From Candidatus Njordarchaeota archaeon (lineage in GTDB: Archaea; Asgardarchaeota; Njordarchaeia; Njordarchaeales; Njordarchaeaceae): a DNA stretch of 8,669 nucleotides. Under the pieces are notes generated by a model. The model ran no database searches. It had not been told where the DNA came from and saw nothing but the letters and a program-made list of their open reading frames with translations. The stretch spans positions 1 to 8,669 of the forward strand of contig JAHKLF010000053.1 in the NCBI GenBank assembly GCA_029856615.1, given 5' to 3'. Positions 1 through 7,311 of this stretch are shown here, piece after piece. Within the stretch, counting starts at the first letter, position 1; each line of letters begins with the position of its first letter. Position numbers and translations under genes: made by a program.

Positions 1-426
1 GAGCCAACTACCGCGCTTGATGTAGTTACTCAAGCTCAGATCCTCCAAATGCTGCGAAATTTAAGAGTTGAGCTAGGATCATCGATCATCCTTATAACTC
101 ACAACTTAGGTATTGTTGCGCAAGTATCAGATAGGGTAGCTGTAATGTATGCAGGAAAAATAGTAGAAGTGGGTTCTGTGCATGATATTTTCAACAATCC
201 CTTACATCCGTACACGATAGGACTCATGAGGGCAGTACCCAAAGTTTCTCCAGAAGGTGGTGAGCTAATATCAATTCCTGGAACCACGCCAGATCTAATC
301 TCCCCCCCGTCTGGTTGTCGCTTTCATCCACGTTGTCCGCGTGCCAAAGAAATATGTAAGAAGGAAGAACCTAAGCCGAAGATTATAGATGGAAGGATAG
401 TTTATTGTCATGCTGTGGAGGGATGA
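1..426 (+). CDS. oppD: Peptide ABC transporter ATP-binding protein, OppD/DppD-like (3' part)
   Basis: This is the C-terminal 141 residues of an ATPase that powers import of oligopeptides, or sometimes sugars in archaea, at the inner face of the membrane. The frame is open from base 1. It starts at the catalytic Glu of Walker B and runs into the D-loop (EPTTALDV, visible residues 1-8). The switch histidine is in ITHNLG (H34), with Asn in place of the usual Asp after it. The oligopeptide-family C-terminal extension follows, with the HPY motif at 69-71 and four cysteines (C106, C112, C119, C136) in the spacing C-x5-C-x6-C-x16-C. Walker A, the Q-loop and the LSGGQ signature lie left of the window. 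The stop TGA overlaps the first possible ATG of the next gene (ATGA, 423-426), so the two are co-transcribed and their products probably form the usual OppD/OppF heterodimer. The family call is firm; the substrate is unknown. Confidence 0.95.
   Translation, partial: EPTTALDVVTQAQILQMLRNLRVELGSSIILITHNLGIVAQVSDRVAVMYAGKIVEVGSVHDIFNNPLHPYTIGLMRAVPKVSPEGGELISIPGTTPDLISPPSGCRFHPRCPRAKEICKKEEPKPKIIDGRIVYCHAVEG
417..421 (+). promoter_or_regulatory. Ribosome binding site that decides the oppF start
   Basis: GGAGG lies inside the end of oppD, 10 bases before the ATG at 432 and only 1 base before the ATG at 423. The spacing favours 432 as the true start. The TTG at 405 has no suitable site and would add a cysteine-rich stretch foreign to the family. 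Confidence 0.7.
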
Positions 427-431
427 GAAAT

Positions 432-1436
432 ATGTCATTACTGGAAATTATCGATCTTAAGAAATATTTCCCCGTGCAGCGAACATTCGTTGAAAGGCTA
501 TTAGCTGGGCGCGTAGATTACATTAAAGCGGTTGATGGTGTATCATTTTCTATTAATAAAGGAGAGGTTTTCTGTGTTGTAGGAGAAAGCGGCTGCGGAA
601 AAACAACGCTCGGGAAATTAACTATTCGACTCATAGAACCAAGTGAGGGGAAAATATTCTTTGATGGTGTAGATATAACAAAGTTAAAAGGCGAAGAGAT
701 GCGGAGACTGAGAAGACGGATGCAAATAATTTTCCAAGATCCTTATGCTTCTCTTAATCCTCGAATGAAAGTTGGTGACGCAATAGGACATGCTTTAGAG
801 ATTCACAAAATAGCTTTTGGAGAACAGAAAAGAAAGATTGTTCTTGAAATGTTAGAAAAAGTCGGTTTATCTCCGCCAGAGCAATTTTATGATAAGTATC
901 CTCACCAATTAAGTGGAGGTCAAAGACAGAGAGTTGCTATAGCCAGAGCACTTGTGTTGAATCCTGATTACATTGTGGCTGATGAGCCTACATCAATGCT
1001 TGACGTCTCTGTGCAAGCTGGCATTCTTAATTTAATGCTAAAGCTAAAAAGAGAGCTTGGATTAACGTACTTATTTATAACTCACGATCTAGCAGTTGCA
1101 AGTTATATGGCCGATAGAATAGCTGTGATGTACCTAGGGAAATTTGTGGAGGTCGCATCGAAAAGAGAGTTATTAGTAAATCCCATGCATCCTTACACAA
1201 AAGCGCTTCTTTCTGCAATACCTATTGCTGATCCAGATAGAAAGATAGGAGAGATACCTATCAGAGGAGTTGTTCCTAGTCCAATAAATATTCCAAGTGG
1301 ATGTAGATTTCATCCTAGGTGTCCTTATGCCAAAGAAAGGTGTAGGAAAGAGGAACCCCCATTAATTGAGGTTTCACCAAACCACTTTGTAGCTTGTCGC
1401 TTTTTCAACGAACTTAAAGGCACGGGAGTACAATAA
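432..1436 (+). CDS. oppF: Peptide ABC transporter ATP-binding protein, OppF/DppF-like
   Basis: This is the second ATPase of the oligopeptide-type importer; it hydrolyses ATP with OppD at the cytoplasmic face of the permease pair. All motifs are intact in the 334 residues counted from ATG 432: Walker A GESGCGKTT (51-59), Q-loop Q102, signature LSGGQ (160-164), Walker B ending in D184-E185, D-loop SMLDVS and switch H218. The N-terminal part carries the long insertion before Walker A typical of OppF (residues 12-30), and the C-terminal oligopeptide-family domain has HPY at 253-255. Four cysteines (C291, C297, C304, C322) follow the same pattern as in the preceding ATPase. In mycobacterial OppABCD a comparable cluster of cysteines binds a [4Fe-4S] centre; the same use here is an inference. 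It is the last gene of its operon, since a convergent gene begins 22 bp after its stop. Peptide specificity cannot be read from the ATPase, and archaeal members of this family also move sugars. Confidence 0.95.
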   Translation: MSLLEIIDLKKYFPVQRTFVERLLAGRVDYIKAVDGVSFSINKGEVFCVVGESGCGKTTLGKLTIRLIEPSEGKIFFDGVDITKLKGEEMRRLRRRMQIIFQDPYASLNPRMKVGDAIGHALEIHKIAFGEQKRKIVLEMLEKVGLSPPEQFYDKYPHQLSGGQRQRVAIARALVLNPDYIVADEPTSMLDVSVQAGILNLMLKLKRELGLTYLFITHDLAVASYMADRIAVMYLGKFVEVASKRELLVNPMHPYTKALLSAIPIADPDRKIGEIPIRGVVPSPINIPSGCRFHPRCPYAKERCRKEEPPLIEVSPNHFVACRFFNELKGTGVQ

Positions 1437-1458
1437 TTAGAATTTGGTACTAATAAGG

Positions 1459-3207
1459 TTAGGATAGTTTAATCGATGGTAGACTCAATCTACCCGTGGA
1501 TTCATAATAATTCATTGCAATTTCCCTAACTTCACTTGCCGCTGTGGCTTCTAAGGCTTTGTCTACTAATTCTTTGGCTTCCTTTAGTGTGATATTTCTG
1601 ACGATGTACTTTAAAAGAGGAATCGATGGCGCATTGACACTTAGGTTATCATATCCGAGTCCAACTAATAACGGAAGAACTTGAATATCAGAAGCTATTT
1701 CGCCACATATGCTTATCCTTACGGGGGTATCTTTCACTCTATCCTTTATCTCCTTTAGTGCTCTTAACACGGCAGGGTGCGCATGATCAACGAAATGTAA
1801 AGGTGTTTCGCAATCGCGATCGAACGCTAATATGTACTGAGTTAAATCGTTTGTTCCTATGCTCATAAAATCAACTTCCCTTGCAAATTTATCTGCAAGG
1901 AAAACAACTGCGGGCGTTTCGAGCATTATACCTATCGATACATTTAATTCCTCGCCAATTTCATCTTCAACTTCCCGCTTAAGGTTGAGAACTAGTTTCT
2001 TAAATTCCCTTGCTTCGCTTATATCCGCAACCATGGGAGCCATGATTCCCACATTACTCCCAATTGATGCCTTAAGAAGGGCTCTTATTTGAGATTCTAT
2101 GAGCTCTCTTAGAATATCACTATATAATCTCACGCCCCGCAAGCCTAAAGCGGGATTATTTTCTTTTGGTAATTTTATGTAACTTGGTACTTTGTCAGAA
2201 CCTATGTCGAGAGTCCTTATGATGACAGGGTTTTCTCCGAATAAATTAACGGTTTTTCTGAAAATTCTATACAATTCTTCTTCTGTTGGGGGATGAGTTG
2301 TTTTCATGTAAAGGAATTCAGTGCGAAATAGGCCAATGCCTTCTGCTCCATGTTCCTGGGCTGAGTAAATGTCTTCTTCTCTCCCAACATTAGCTAAAAA
2401 ACGTACTCGATACTCTCCATCATAGGTTATAGCAGGTTCCTTAGCTCTCTCTAAGAATGCTTTTATTTCCCTTTCCCAGTTTTCCCTAGCTTTTAAATAA
2501 TCATTGAGAACTTGAGATGAGGGATTTATAATCACTCTACCGCTAATTGCATCCACAATTACATAATCATCATCCTTTATGACATCTAAAGCTTTTTTTA
2601 CCCCTATAATCATCGGAATTTTCTCAGATTTTGCCACGATTGATGAATGTGCCATTGCCGAGCCGCCGATCGTCACAATACCTCGGATGACATCTATTTG
2701 CCTTAAGATATCGATAGGAAAAATCACATCCGATACTAAGACCACATCTCTTAAAATATGTTTTTCCCCAGCACCGATTAAGTGTTTAAAAATCATATTT
2801 AGCAGATCTATATAATCATCAGCCCGTGCTTTAATTGCAGGATCATCAGATTTTAGAAAAATTCTTATTCTTCTTTCAATTACACTAACCAGAGCTAATC
2901 CTGCATCTTTAATTTGATCTATAGCGTTCTTTAATTCCTCCTGGAATTTCTTACTAGTTAAAAGATTGATATGCGAGAAAACTAGTGGTGCGAGATTTTT
3001 ATTTTCTTTGATAGTTTCGTAGATTTTTCTTAATTCGTTTAATGTTTTATTTATAGCAACCGATAATTCTTCTTCCGTGACTCTTTTTGTCTTTAGATAG
3101 TTTCGTATGTCTTCTAAACTCCATTTTTTAATGATTTGCGCATATCCAATCCCAATACCAAAAGATACACTTTTTCCCTTAAGTATTATCTCATCATGTC
3201 TTGACAT
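1459..3207 (-). CDS. ptsI: Phosphoenolpyruvate-protein phosphotransferase (PTS Enzyme I)
   Basis: This is cytoplasmic Enzyme I: it takes phosphate from phosphoenolpyruvate onto a histidine and passes it to HPr, the first step of PTS sugar uptake. The 582 residues match the usual length of about 575. The N-terminal part (about 30-145) is the helical HPr-binding region, with HINLLTSKKFQEEL (79-92) resembling the HPr-contact helix. The swivelling phosphohistidine domain carries GGSAMAHSSIVAK with H187 (E. coli His189). The C-terminal PEP-binding barrel has EGIGLFRTEFLYM with R295, IIRTLDIGSDK with R331, E430, GTNDLTQY with N453 and D454, R464, and the proton-donor cysteine C501 in CGE. These sit at a constant offset of one from E. 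coli R296, R332, E431, N454, D455, R465 and C502, so the enzyme should be active. The start is the only upstream ATG, with a weak GGGA before it. It diverges from the 1247-residue gene; no HPr or EII gene lies in the window, so the partner is unseen. Confidence 0.96.
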   Translation of the reverse strand: MSRHDEIILKGKSVSFGIGIGYAQIIKKWSLEDIRNYLKTKRVTEEELSVAINKTLNELRKIYETIKENKNLAPLVFSHINLLTSKKFQEELKNAIDQIKDAGLALVSVIERRIRIFLKSDDPAIKARADDYIDLLNMIFKHLIGAGEKHILRDVVLVSDVIFPIDILRQIDVIRGIVTIGGSAMAHSSIVAKSEKIPMIIGVKKALDVIKDDDYVIVDAISGRVIINPSSQVLNDYLKARENWEREIKAFLERAKEPAITYDGEYRVRFLANVGREEDIYSAQEHGAEGIGLFRTEFLYMKTTHPPTEEELYRIFRKTVNLFGENPVIIRTLDIGSDKVPSYIKLPKENNPALGLRGVRLYSDILRELIESQIRALLKASIGSNVGIMAPMVADISEAREFKKLVLNLKREVEDEIGEELNVSIGIMLETPAVVFLADKFAREVDFMSIGTNDLTQYILAFDRDCETPLHFVDHAHPAVLRALKEIKDRVKDTPVRISICGEIASDIQVLPLLVGLGYDNLSVNAPSIPLLKYIVRNITLKEAKELVDKALEATAASEVREIAMNYYESTGRLSLPSIKLS

Positions 3208-3243
3208 TTAAATCCCAGCGTGAAAATAGTCTAGTTCTTCAAG

Positions 3244-3261
3244 ATATGCTATATTGCATAT
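3244..3261. promoter_or_regulatory. Operator-like dyad over a possible ptsI TATA box
   Basis: A perfect 6-bp inverted repeat, ATATGC-N6-GCATAT, lies 37 bp 5' of the ptsI start codon. Read on the minus strand its centre is AATATA, which is TATA-like and would place transcription initiation near 3226, leaving a leader of about 18 bases that contains a weak GGGA. A dimeric regulator bound here would block TBP. The dyad is seen directly; both the promoter and the regulator are inferred. Confidence 0.35.
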
Positions 3262-3354
3262 TATTATGTGGCTCGATTTTGTTATGATGTTTATTAAATT
3301 GTTTTAAGAGCTTTCATAATTGGAAAACACCTTATCTCTCGTTTTCAGAATAAG

Positions 3355-3362
3355 TTTATATA
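3355..3362 (+). promoter_or_regulatory. TATA box for the 1247-residue gene
   Basis: TTTATATA, preceded by the purine-rich AATAAG that could serve as a BRE, matches the archaeal TATA consensus. Initiation about 25 bases downstream would fall near 3384 and give a leader of about 60 bases. A second TATA-like run, TTTTATAA at 3375-3382, would start transcription near 3404 instead. The two choices differ in whether the left arm of the 3399-3453 hairpin is transcribed in full. Confidence 0.5.
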
Positions 3363-3398
3363 CTATATATGCTTTTTTATAAGTGTATCCTCGTCGAA

Positions 3399-3453
3399 CA
3401 TCATGCATCAAGGCATTCTTCTAAACCTAAATAAGGGATCGCAATGCATGATG
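3399..3453 (+). promoter_or_regulatory. Inverted repeat that could hide the start codon
   Basis: CATCATGCAT at 3399-3408 is the perfect reverse complement of ATGCATGATG at 3444-3453. The second arm begins exactly at the ATG of the 1247-residue gene. In RNA the 10-bp stem would close a 35-base loop holding the weak ribosome site (AAGGGA, 3433-3438) and would pair the start codon itself. This layout fits a translational switch or RNA thermometer. The repeat is seen; its function is inferred. Confidence 0.45.
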
Positions 3454-6400
3454 CGTTAATTAATCAAATTGTCACAGAATTAGAGAAAAAAAGGTCTGAT
3501 GAAGCAGAGAGGGATTATCTCGACATACATATCAATGTATTACTGGAGTTTTTCCGCGAAAGACTTACGAGAAAACTTAGCGAGACAAATCTTGAGGCCG
3601 TGGACGTTTTAATCTTTAACGCAACTGATTTTTGGTCCCCAGTAGTCTTTTTAATTAGATTGATTAATCCAAAGATAGTAATTGGAATATATGAGGATTC
3701 ACGGTATAGGAATACTCTCAACTATTTAACGAAGACTATAAATGTGGCTCGAAGATTAGGGTGGCGTGGGATACTTCATAGAATTAGAATTACCGATCGG
3801 GATATAATGGAAAATTTTAAGATCATTTTTAATTCCTTGAGAAAGATCTTTGAAAGTGTTCATGGAAATATCCGGGTAGCTTATCTCTTTGTCAAGAGAG
3901 AACCTACAGGATTAACTCAAGAAAACTATAGACGTGAGATGCTAGGATTTATTTCGAAAATACAAGAATATATTCATGTCCCTCTTCTTTATTCTAGTCT
4001 CTTAATAGAATTAGCATGTGGGAGGGTAAATAGCGGAATTATTCTGTTTACGGGGGATACATTAATTAATAATGCTACGCTTTTGAAACCGCTTACAGAA
4101 AAAATTTTTATTATGAAGCATTGGTACGCAGAGGATGGTCGATTTTCGGATTTTTATATTGGCAGATTAATTGAAGGCACCATAAAATATATCCCGTACT
4201 TGCTGGATCATATAGTCCGCAAATGCGACAATATTTTAATTACACGTGATTATCTAGAGTTGAAGAAAGTAGCTGCCTTAAAGGTAATATATCATATCAT
4301 TATAAATTATCCAGAATATGTTCTAAAATTCAAGGACATCGTAATAAGAAGCATTTCTGATAGTTCCGAAAGAGTGAGAGTAGCTGCTGTAACTCTCTTT
4401 ATGCGAATGCATGTAATATATCCGCTCGAGGAATCGCAATTTAGAAGCTTGCTTGAGAAGGCAGGATTCACGGAAAAAGCTATATCTTATGGGGAGGAAA
4501 TTAGTATTGAAGTTAAGAGTAGCATAGTAGCGGCACTCAGGCAGGTGGTTCTTACAAGGTATAAAACAAAAATCACTGAATTCACGCGGTATCTCCTTAT
4601 AATGTTAAAGAGAACATTGGAGGAATACATACAAGCTCCGGAGGAAAGAAGAGAGGCGTTAAGAAGGTTCATAACAGAAATAATGAAGGAGATAGGAGAA
4701 ATCGTTTATACTTCCAAGATTATCCTTGATAGAGAGGAAGATATTGTAGTTTTAGAAGCCTTATCAAGAGGACAGTTTATGAGTAAAAGACAAAAAACGA
4801 TAGTCACCATCGATGATAGACTTATTAAATCATATGCAATAAGCGCACTTGGAAAAATACTTTCAACGTCAAGTATATTATTTGAAAGATTTGGAAGTAC
4901 ATTAATTGACATCATTAATGATAATTTATTTGTCGATGGACAACTAAAAATTGATCGTAGACTTCCACCAGATGCTCGAAATGCTCTAGATGCTCTCATA
5001 ATAATATTTAAAGCATTTCCTCAGAAAATTTTTGAAAAAATATTCAATGGAAACAGGATTAGTATAATAGAGCTACTAGAGGAGCTTTTAGAATATTCAG
5101 AGGCTCACAATTTAGCATTACTTAAAAGAATTGTAGTAAATTATATAGCTGAATTAATGCGTAGAAGTAGACGTTTGGCAGCTAAATATGTAACTAATTT
5201 CGCAGAAGAATTTTATACGACTGGAGATACCCATCTTAAAATTGCCTTAAGCAATGCTGTCGCTAATGCGGTTATTAGAGAGCCTAAGGTGCTTAATGAG
5301 ATTATAACAATAAGAAACGAAAGAGGAGAAATCGAAAGAAAGACTATAAGCGAGTTTATATTAGAAATCATTAAGAACAGTGCGAATTATCATGATCAAA
5401 TAGTTCATTACGCTTTAACAACTCTCAATATAATTTTTAATAATAATCTTAGTCTATTTTTAGAGTACATTGAAACTTTTCTGAATTTCCTTAGGATGAA
5501 TAAATTTGAGGACATAATTCTCAACATTATCAGAACAAATGTAGGTATTCTAGAATTCATAGAACGGGAGAACTACGAACCATTAATTACGGAACTATTT
5601 AATAAGTTAAGGGAGCCTTCTAAGGCTGTAAAATACATTATGACATTAAATAAAATTGCTGAAGTTAATCCTCACGTAATTCAACAATATATCTGGAGGT
5701 TATCAGAGTATCTTAATCATTATGGGTTCTCAAAAATAGGAATCATGATACTCGATTTAATATATAAGGTTGGTGACCAATTAGCGTCTGCAGAAGATTT
5801 AGAAGATGCGGTCAAGGTATACTTAGCAGGCTACGAGTTTACTACGCGTTTTAAACCACCCATTAAAGCATCATTGGAGCATAACGCTCGATTTTACGAT
5901 CTCGCAAGGAGTCTAGCTGAACGAGGGCAGAGTACGCAAATTACATTGATTGATCAATACGATAAGGCGATATTAAGAGAAAATCTTTGGTTAATGTACC
6001 CAACTTTGATTTCGGCACTGGGATCGCTCCTAGTCTTTTTCATTGCAAGTTTTTATTATCCGCTAAGAGAGGCCATTTTATTGTGTTTAGGAGCATATTT
6101 ACTCATTCTAGGTAGCTTTGTATTATACCTTAACTACATAAAATATAAAGTGGAAGTCCCGCGAGGCATACATAAAATAATTGTTTATTATAGGCATAGT
6201 CCACGGTTTGGAGTGTTCATAGATATTATGACGATCCTTACAGTAGGATCTCCAATCATATTCATTGTTTTCATATCTACTATGTATAGTATTCCCTCAA
6301 CAATCATTTGGAGAACGTTGCTAGCATTATCAGGGTTCTATATATTTGTAATTTTGCAGTGGATCCTGCTTACTAAGAGTTATTTACTCTCGACAATACT

Positions 6401-7187
6401 CCCAATTGTGGGAGAAGCGCGTTTAGAAATCAGATTAATAGAAGAGTACATGGGAGAAGAGGCAAAACCTGAGATTCTATTAAAGAATATACCACGACTA
6501 GATAAATCTAATTTCATAACATTTTATCTCGTACCACAATTAGTGGCAATACTGTTACTTCTAACCTACGGATTTAACATCGAGTTCGTATCCATATTTA
6601 TGGTATCATTCTGTTACATTATCATATTTATTACTCTAGCTGCAGCATTTTGGAAAGCTTTATCCTCAATGCACAAGTTAAATACATTCGAGGACGTATT
6701 GAAAATGAGTAATTCACTAATTATCGTTTATACAATTCCACTAATATTGACTTTCATAGCCCTTTTCGACAAATATCACATAATTTTATTACAAGTAGGC
6801 ATTGGTGGAGAGCAAGCAAGCTTGGTTTTATCAGCGACTATAGCCGCTTTTATAGTTGTTCTATTATTAGTGGAGATTCCAGGATTTATGACTTTATCAA
6901 GAATTAAACGCGAATTACTAGAAAGCAAGGAGAAGGAGAAAATGTGGTTAGAGAGGAAATTAAATAGTATCATTGAGGCATTAGAACAATATAATTGGTC
7001 AGAGGCGGCTCCGGAAATCAACATCGATCAATTATCAATCCAAATGGATTACCTTAGATCAAAACTTAATGAAATCAACGGAGAGTTAGCTGAAATAAAG
7101 AATATGTCAACACTACCGTTAGAAGCTATAGCTTCTCTTCTAGGTAGCAGCGTTATAGGCTTACTACTGGGCTTTCTTGGGTTCTAA
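3444..7187 (+). CDS. Giant membrane protein: alpha/beta domain, HEAT-like repeats, 8 TM helices, coiled coil, hydrophobic tail
   Basis: I do not recognise this 1247-residue protein. It has no signal peptide. Residues 50-155 alternate strands and helices (VDVLIFNA, KIVIGIYEDS, RVAYLFV) like a Rossmann-type or CARF-like sensor domain. About 270-830 is almost all helical with HEAT-like units, clearest at 303-327 (SDSSERVRVAAVTLF, ending in a Pro) and 457-473. Eight hydrophobic segments follow, near 848-870, 876-898, 926-947, 954-976, 1025-1043, 1049-1070, 1090-1107 and 1127-1148. Loops 2-3, 4-5 and 6-7 are long and rich in Lys/Arg, while the odd loops are short, so both soluble ends face the cytoplasm. 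Residues 1151-1220 are charged and heptad-like, and a last Gly/Leu segment (1225-1246) could reinsert. There is no kinase, nuclease or transporter motif that I can see. The start at 3444 is the only good in-frame ATG; AAGGGA gives a weak ribosome site. The role is unknown: a membrane scaffold or sensor is my inference. Confidence 0.85.
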   Translation: MHDALINQIVTELEKKRSDEAERDYLDIHINVLLEFFRERLTRKLSETNLEAVDVLIFNATDFWSPVVFLIRLINPKIVIGIYEDSRYRNTLNYLTKTINVARRLGWRGILHRIRITDRDIMENFKIIFNSLRKIFESVHGNIRVAYLFVKREPTGLTQENYRREMLGFISKIQEYIHVPLLYSSLLIELACGRVNSGIILFTGDTLINNATLLKPLTEKIFIMKHWYAEDGRFSDFYIGRLIEGTIKYIPYLLDHIVRKCDNILITRDYLELKKVAALKVIYHIIINYPEYVLKFKDIVIRSISDSSERVRVAAVTLFMRMHVIYPLEESQFRSLLEKAGFTEKAISYGEEISIEVKSSIVAALRQVVLTRYKTKITEFTRYLLIMLKRTLEEYIQAPEERREALRRFITEIMKEIGEIVYTSKIILDREEDIVVLEALSRGQFMSKRQKTIVTIDDRLIKSYAISALGKILSTSSILFERFGSTLIDIINDNLFVDGQLKIDRRLPPDARNALDALIIIFKAFPQKIFEKIFNGNRISIIELLEELLEYSEAHNLALLKRIVVNYIAELMRRSRRLAAKYVTNFAEEFYTTGDTHLKIALSNAVANAVIREPKVLNEIITIRNERGEIERKTISEFILEIIKNSANYHDQIVHYALTTLNIIFNNNLSLFLEYIETFLNFLRMNKFEDIILNIIRTNVGILEFIERENYEPLITELFNKLREPSKAVKYIMTLNKIAEVNPHVIQQYIWRLSEYLNHYGFSKIGIMILDLIYKVGDQLASAEDLEDAVKVYLAGYEFTTRFKPPIKASLEHNARFYDLARSLAERGQSTQITLIDQYDKAILRENLWLMYPTLISALGSLLVFFIASFYYPLREAILLCLGAYLLILGSFVLYLNYIKYKVEVPRGIHKIIVYYRHSPRFGVFIDIMTILTVGSPIIFIVFISTMYSIPSTIIWRTLLALSGFYIFVILQWILLTKSYLLSTILPIVGEARLEIRLIEEYMGEEAKPEILLKNIPRLDKSNFITFYLVPQLVAILLLLTYGFNIEFVSIFMVSFCYIIIFITLAAAFWKALSSMHKLNTFEDVLKMSNSLIIVYTIPLILTFIALFDKYHIILLQVGIGGEQASLVLSATIAAFIVVLLLVEIPGFMTLSRIKRELLESKEKEKMWLERKLNSIIEALEQYNWSEAAPEINIDQLSIQMDYLRSKLNEINGELAEIKNMSTLPLEAIASLLGSSVIGLLLGFLGF

Positions 7188-7197
7188 ATTCTCTATA

Positions 7198-7230
7198 TTT
7201 TTTGATCACGTTCCAATATCTATTTTTCTT
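7198..7230 (+). terminator. T-rich tracts after the 1247-residue gene
   Basis: Two oligo-T runs, TTTTTT at 7198-7203 and TTTTTCTTT at 7223-7231, begin 11 bases after the stop codon. Archaeal RNA polymerase terminates at such tracts on the non-template strand without a hairpin, so this is a likely 3' end that separates the gene from the small one that follows. Confidence 0.45.
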
Positions 7231-7253
7231 TAAGAGGGGACTAGATTATGAAC

Positions 7254-7305
7254 TTTAAAATACCAATGTATTCAAATCAATAATAGTTTCTAATGATAAT
7301 GGGGG
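7254..7305 (+). promoter_or_regulatory. Promoter and ribosome site of the 101-residue gene
   Basis: TTTAAAAT at 7254-7261 is TATA-like and would start transcription near 7283. GGGGG at 7301-7305 lies 6 bases before the ATG at 7312 and serves as the ribosome site. Two ATGs between them (7293, 7299) are out of frame. The gene therefore probably has its own transcript of a few hundred bases. Confidence 0.4.
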
Positions 7306-7311
7306 TTAAAA

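Noticed and set aside
405..431. TTG start at 405 or ATG start at 423 for oppF
   Set aside because: Neither has a ribosome site at a workable distance, and the added residues do not fit the family. The GGAGG at 417-421 suits 432.
1859..6999. Open frames antisense to ptsI and to the giant gene
   Set aside because: They lie wholly inside well-supported genes, give low-complexity Ser/Ile/Leu-rich products and have no start signals.
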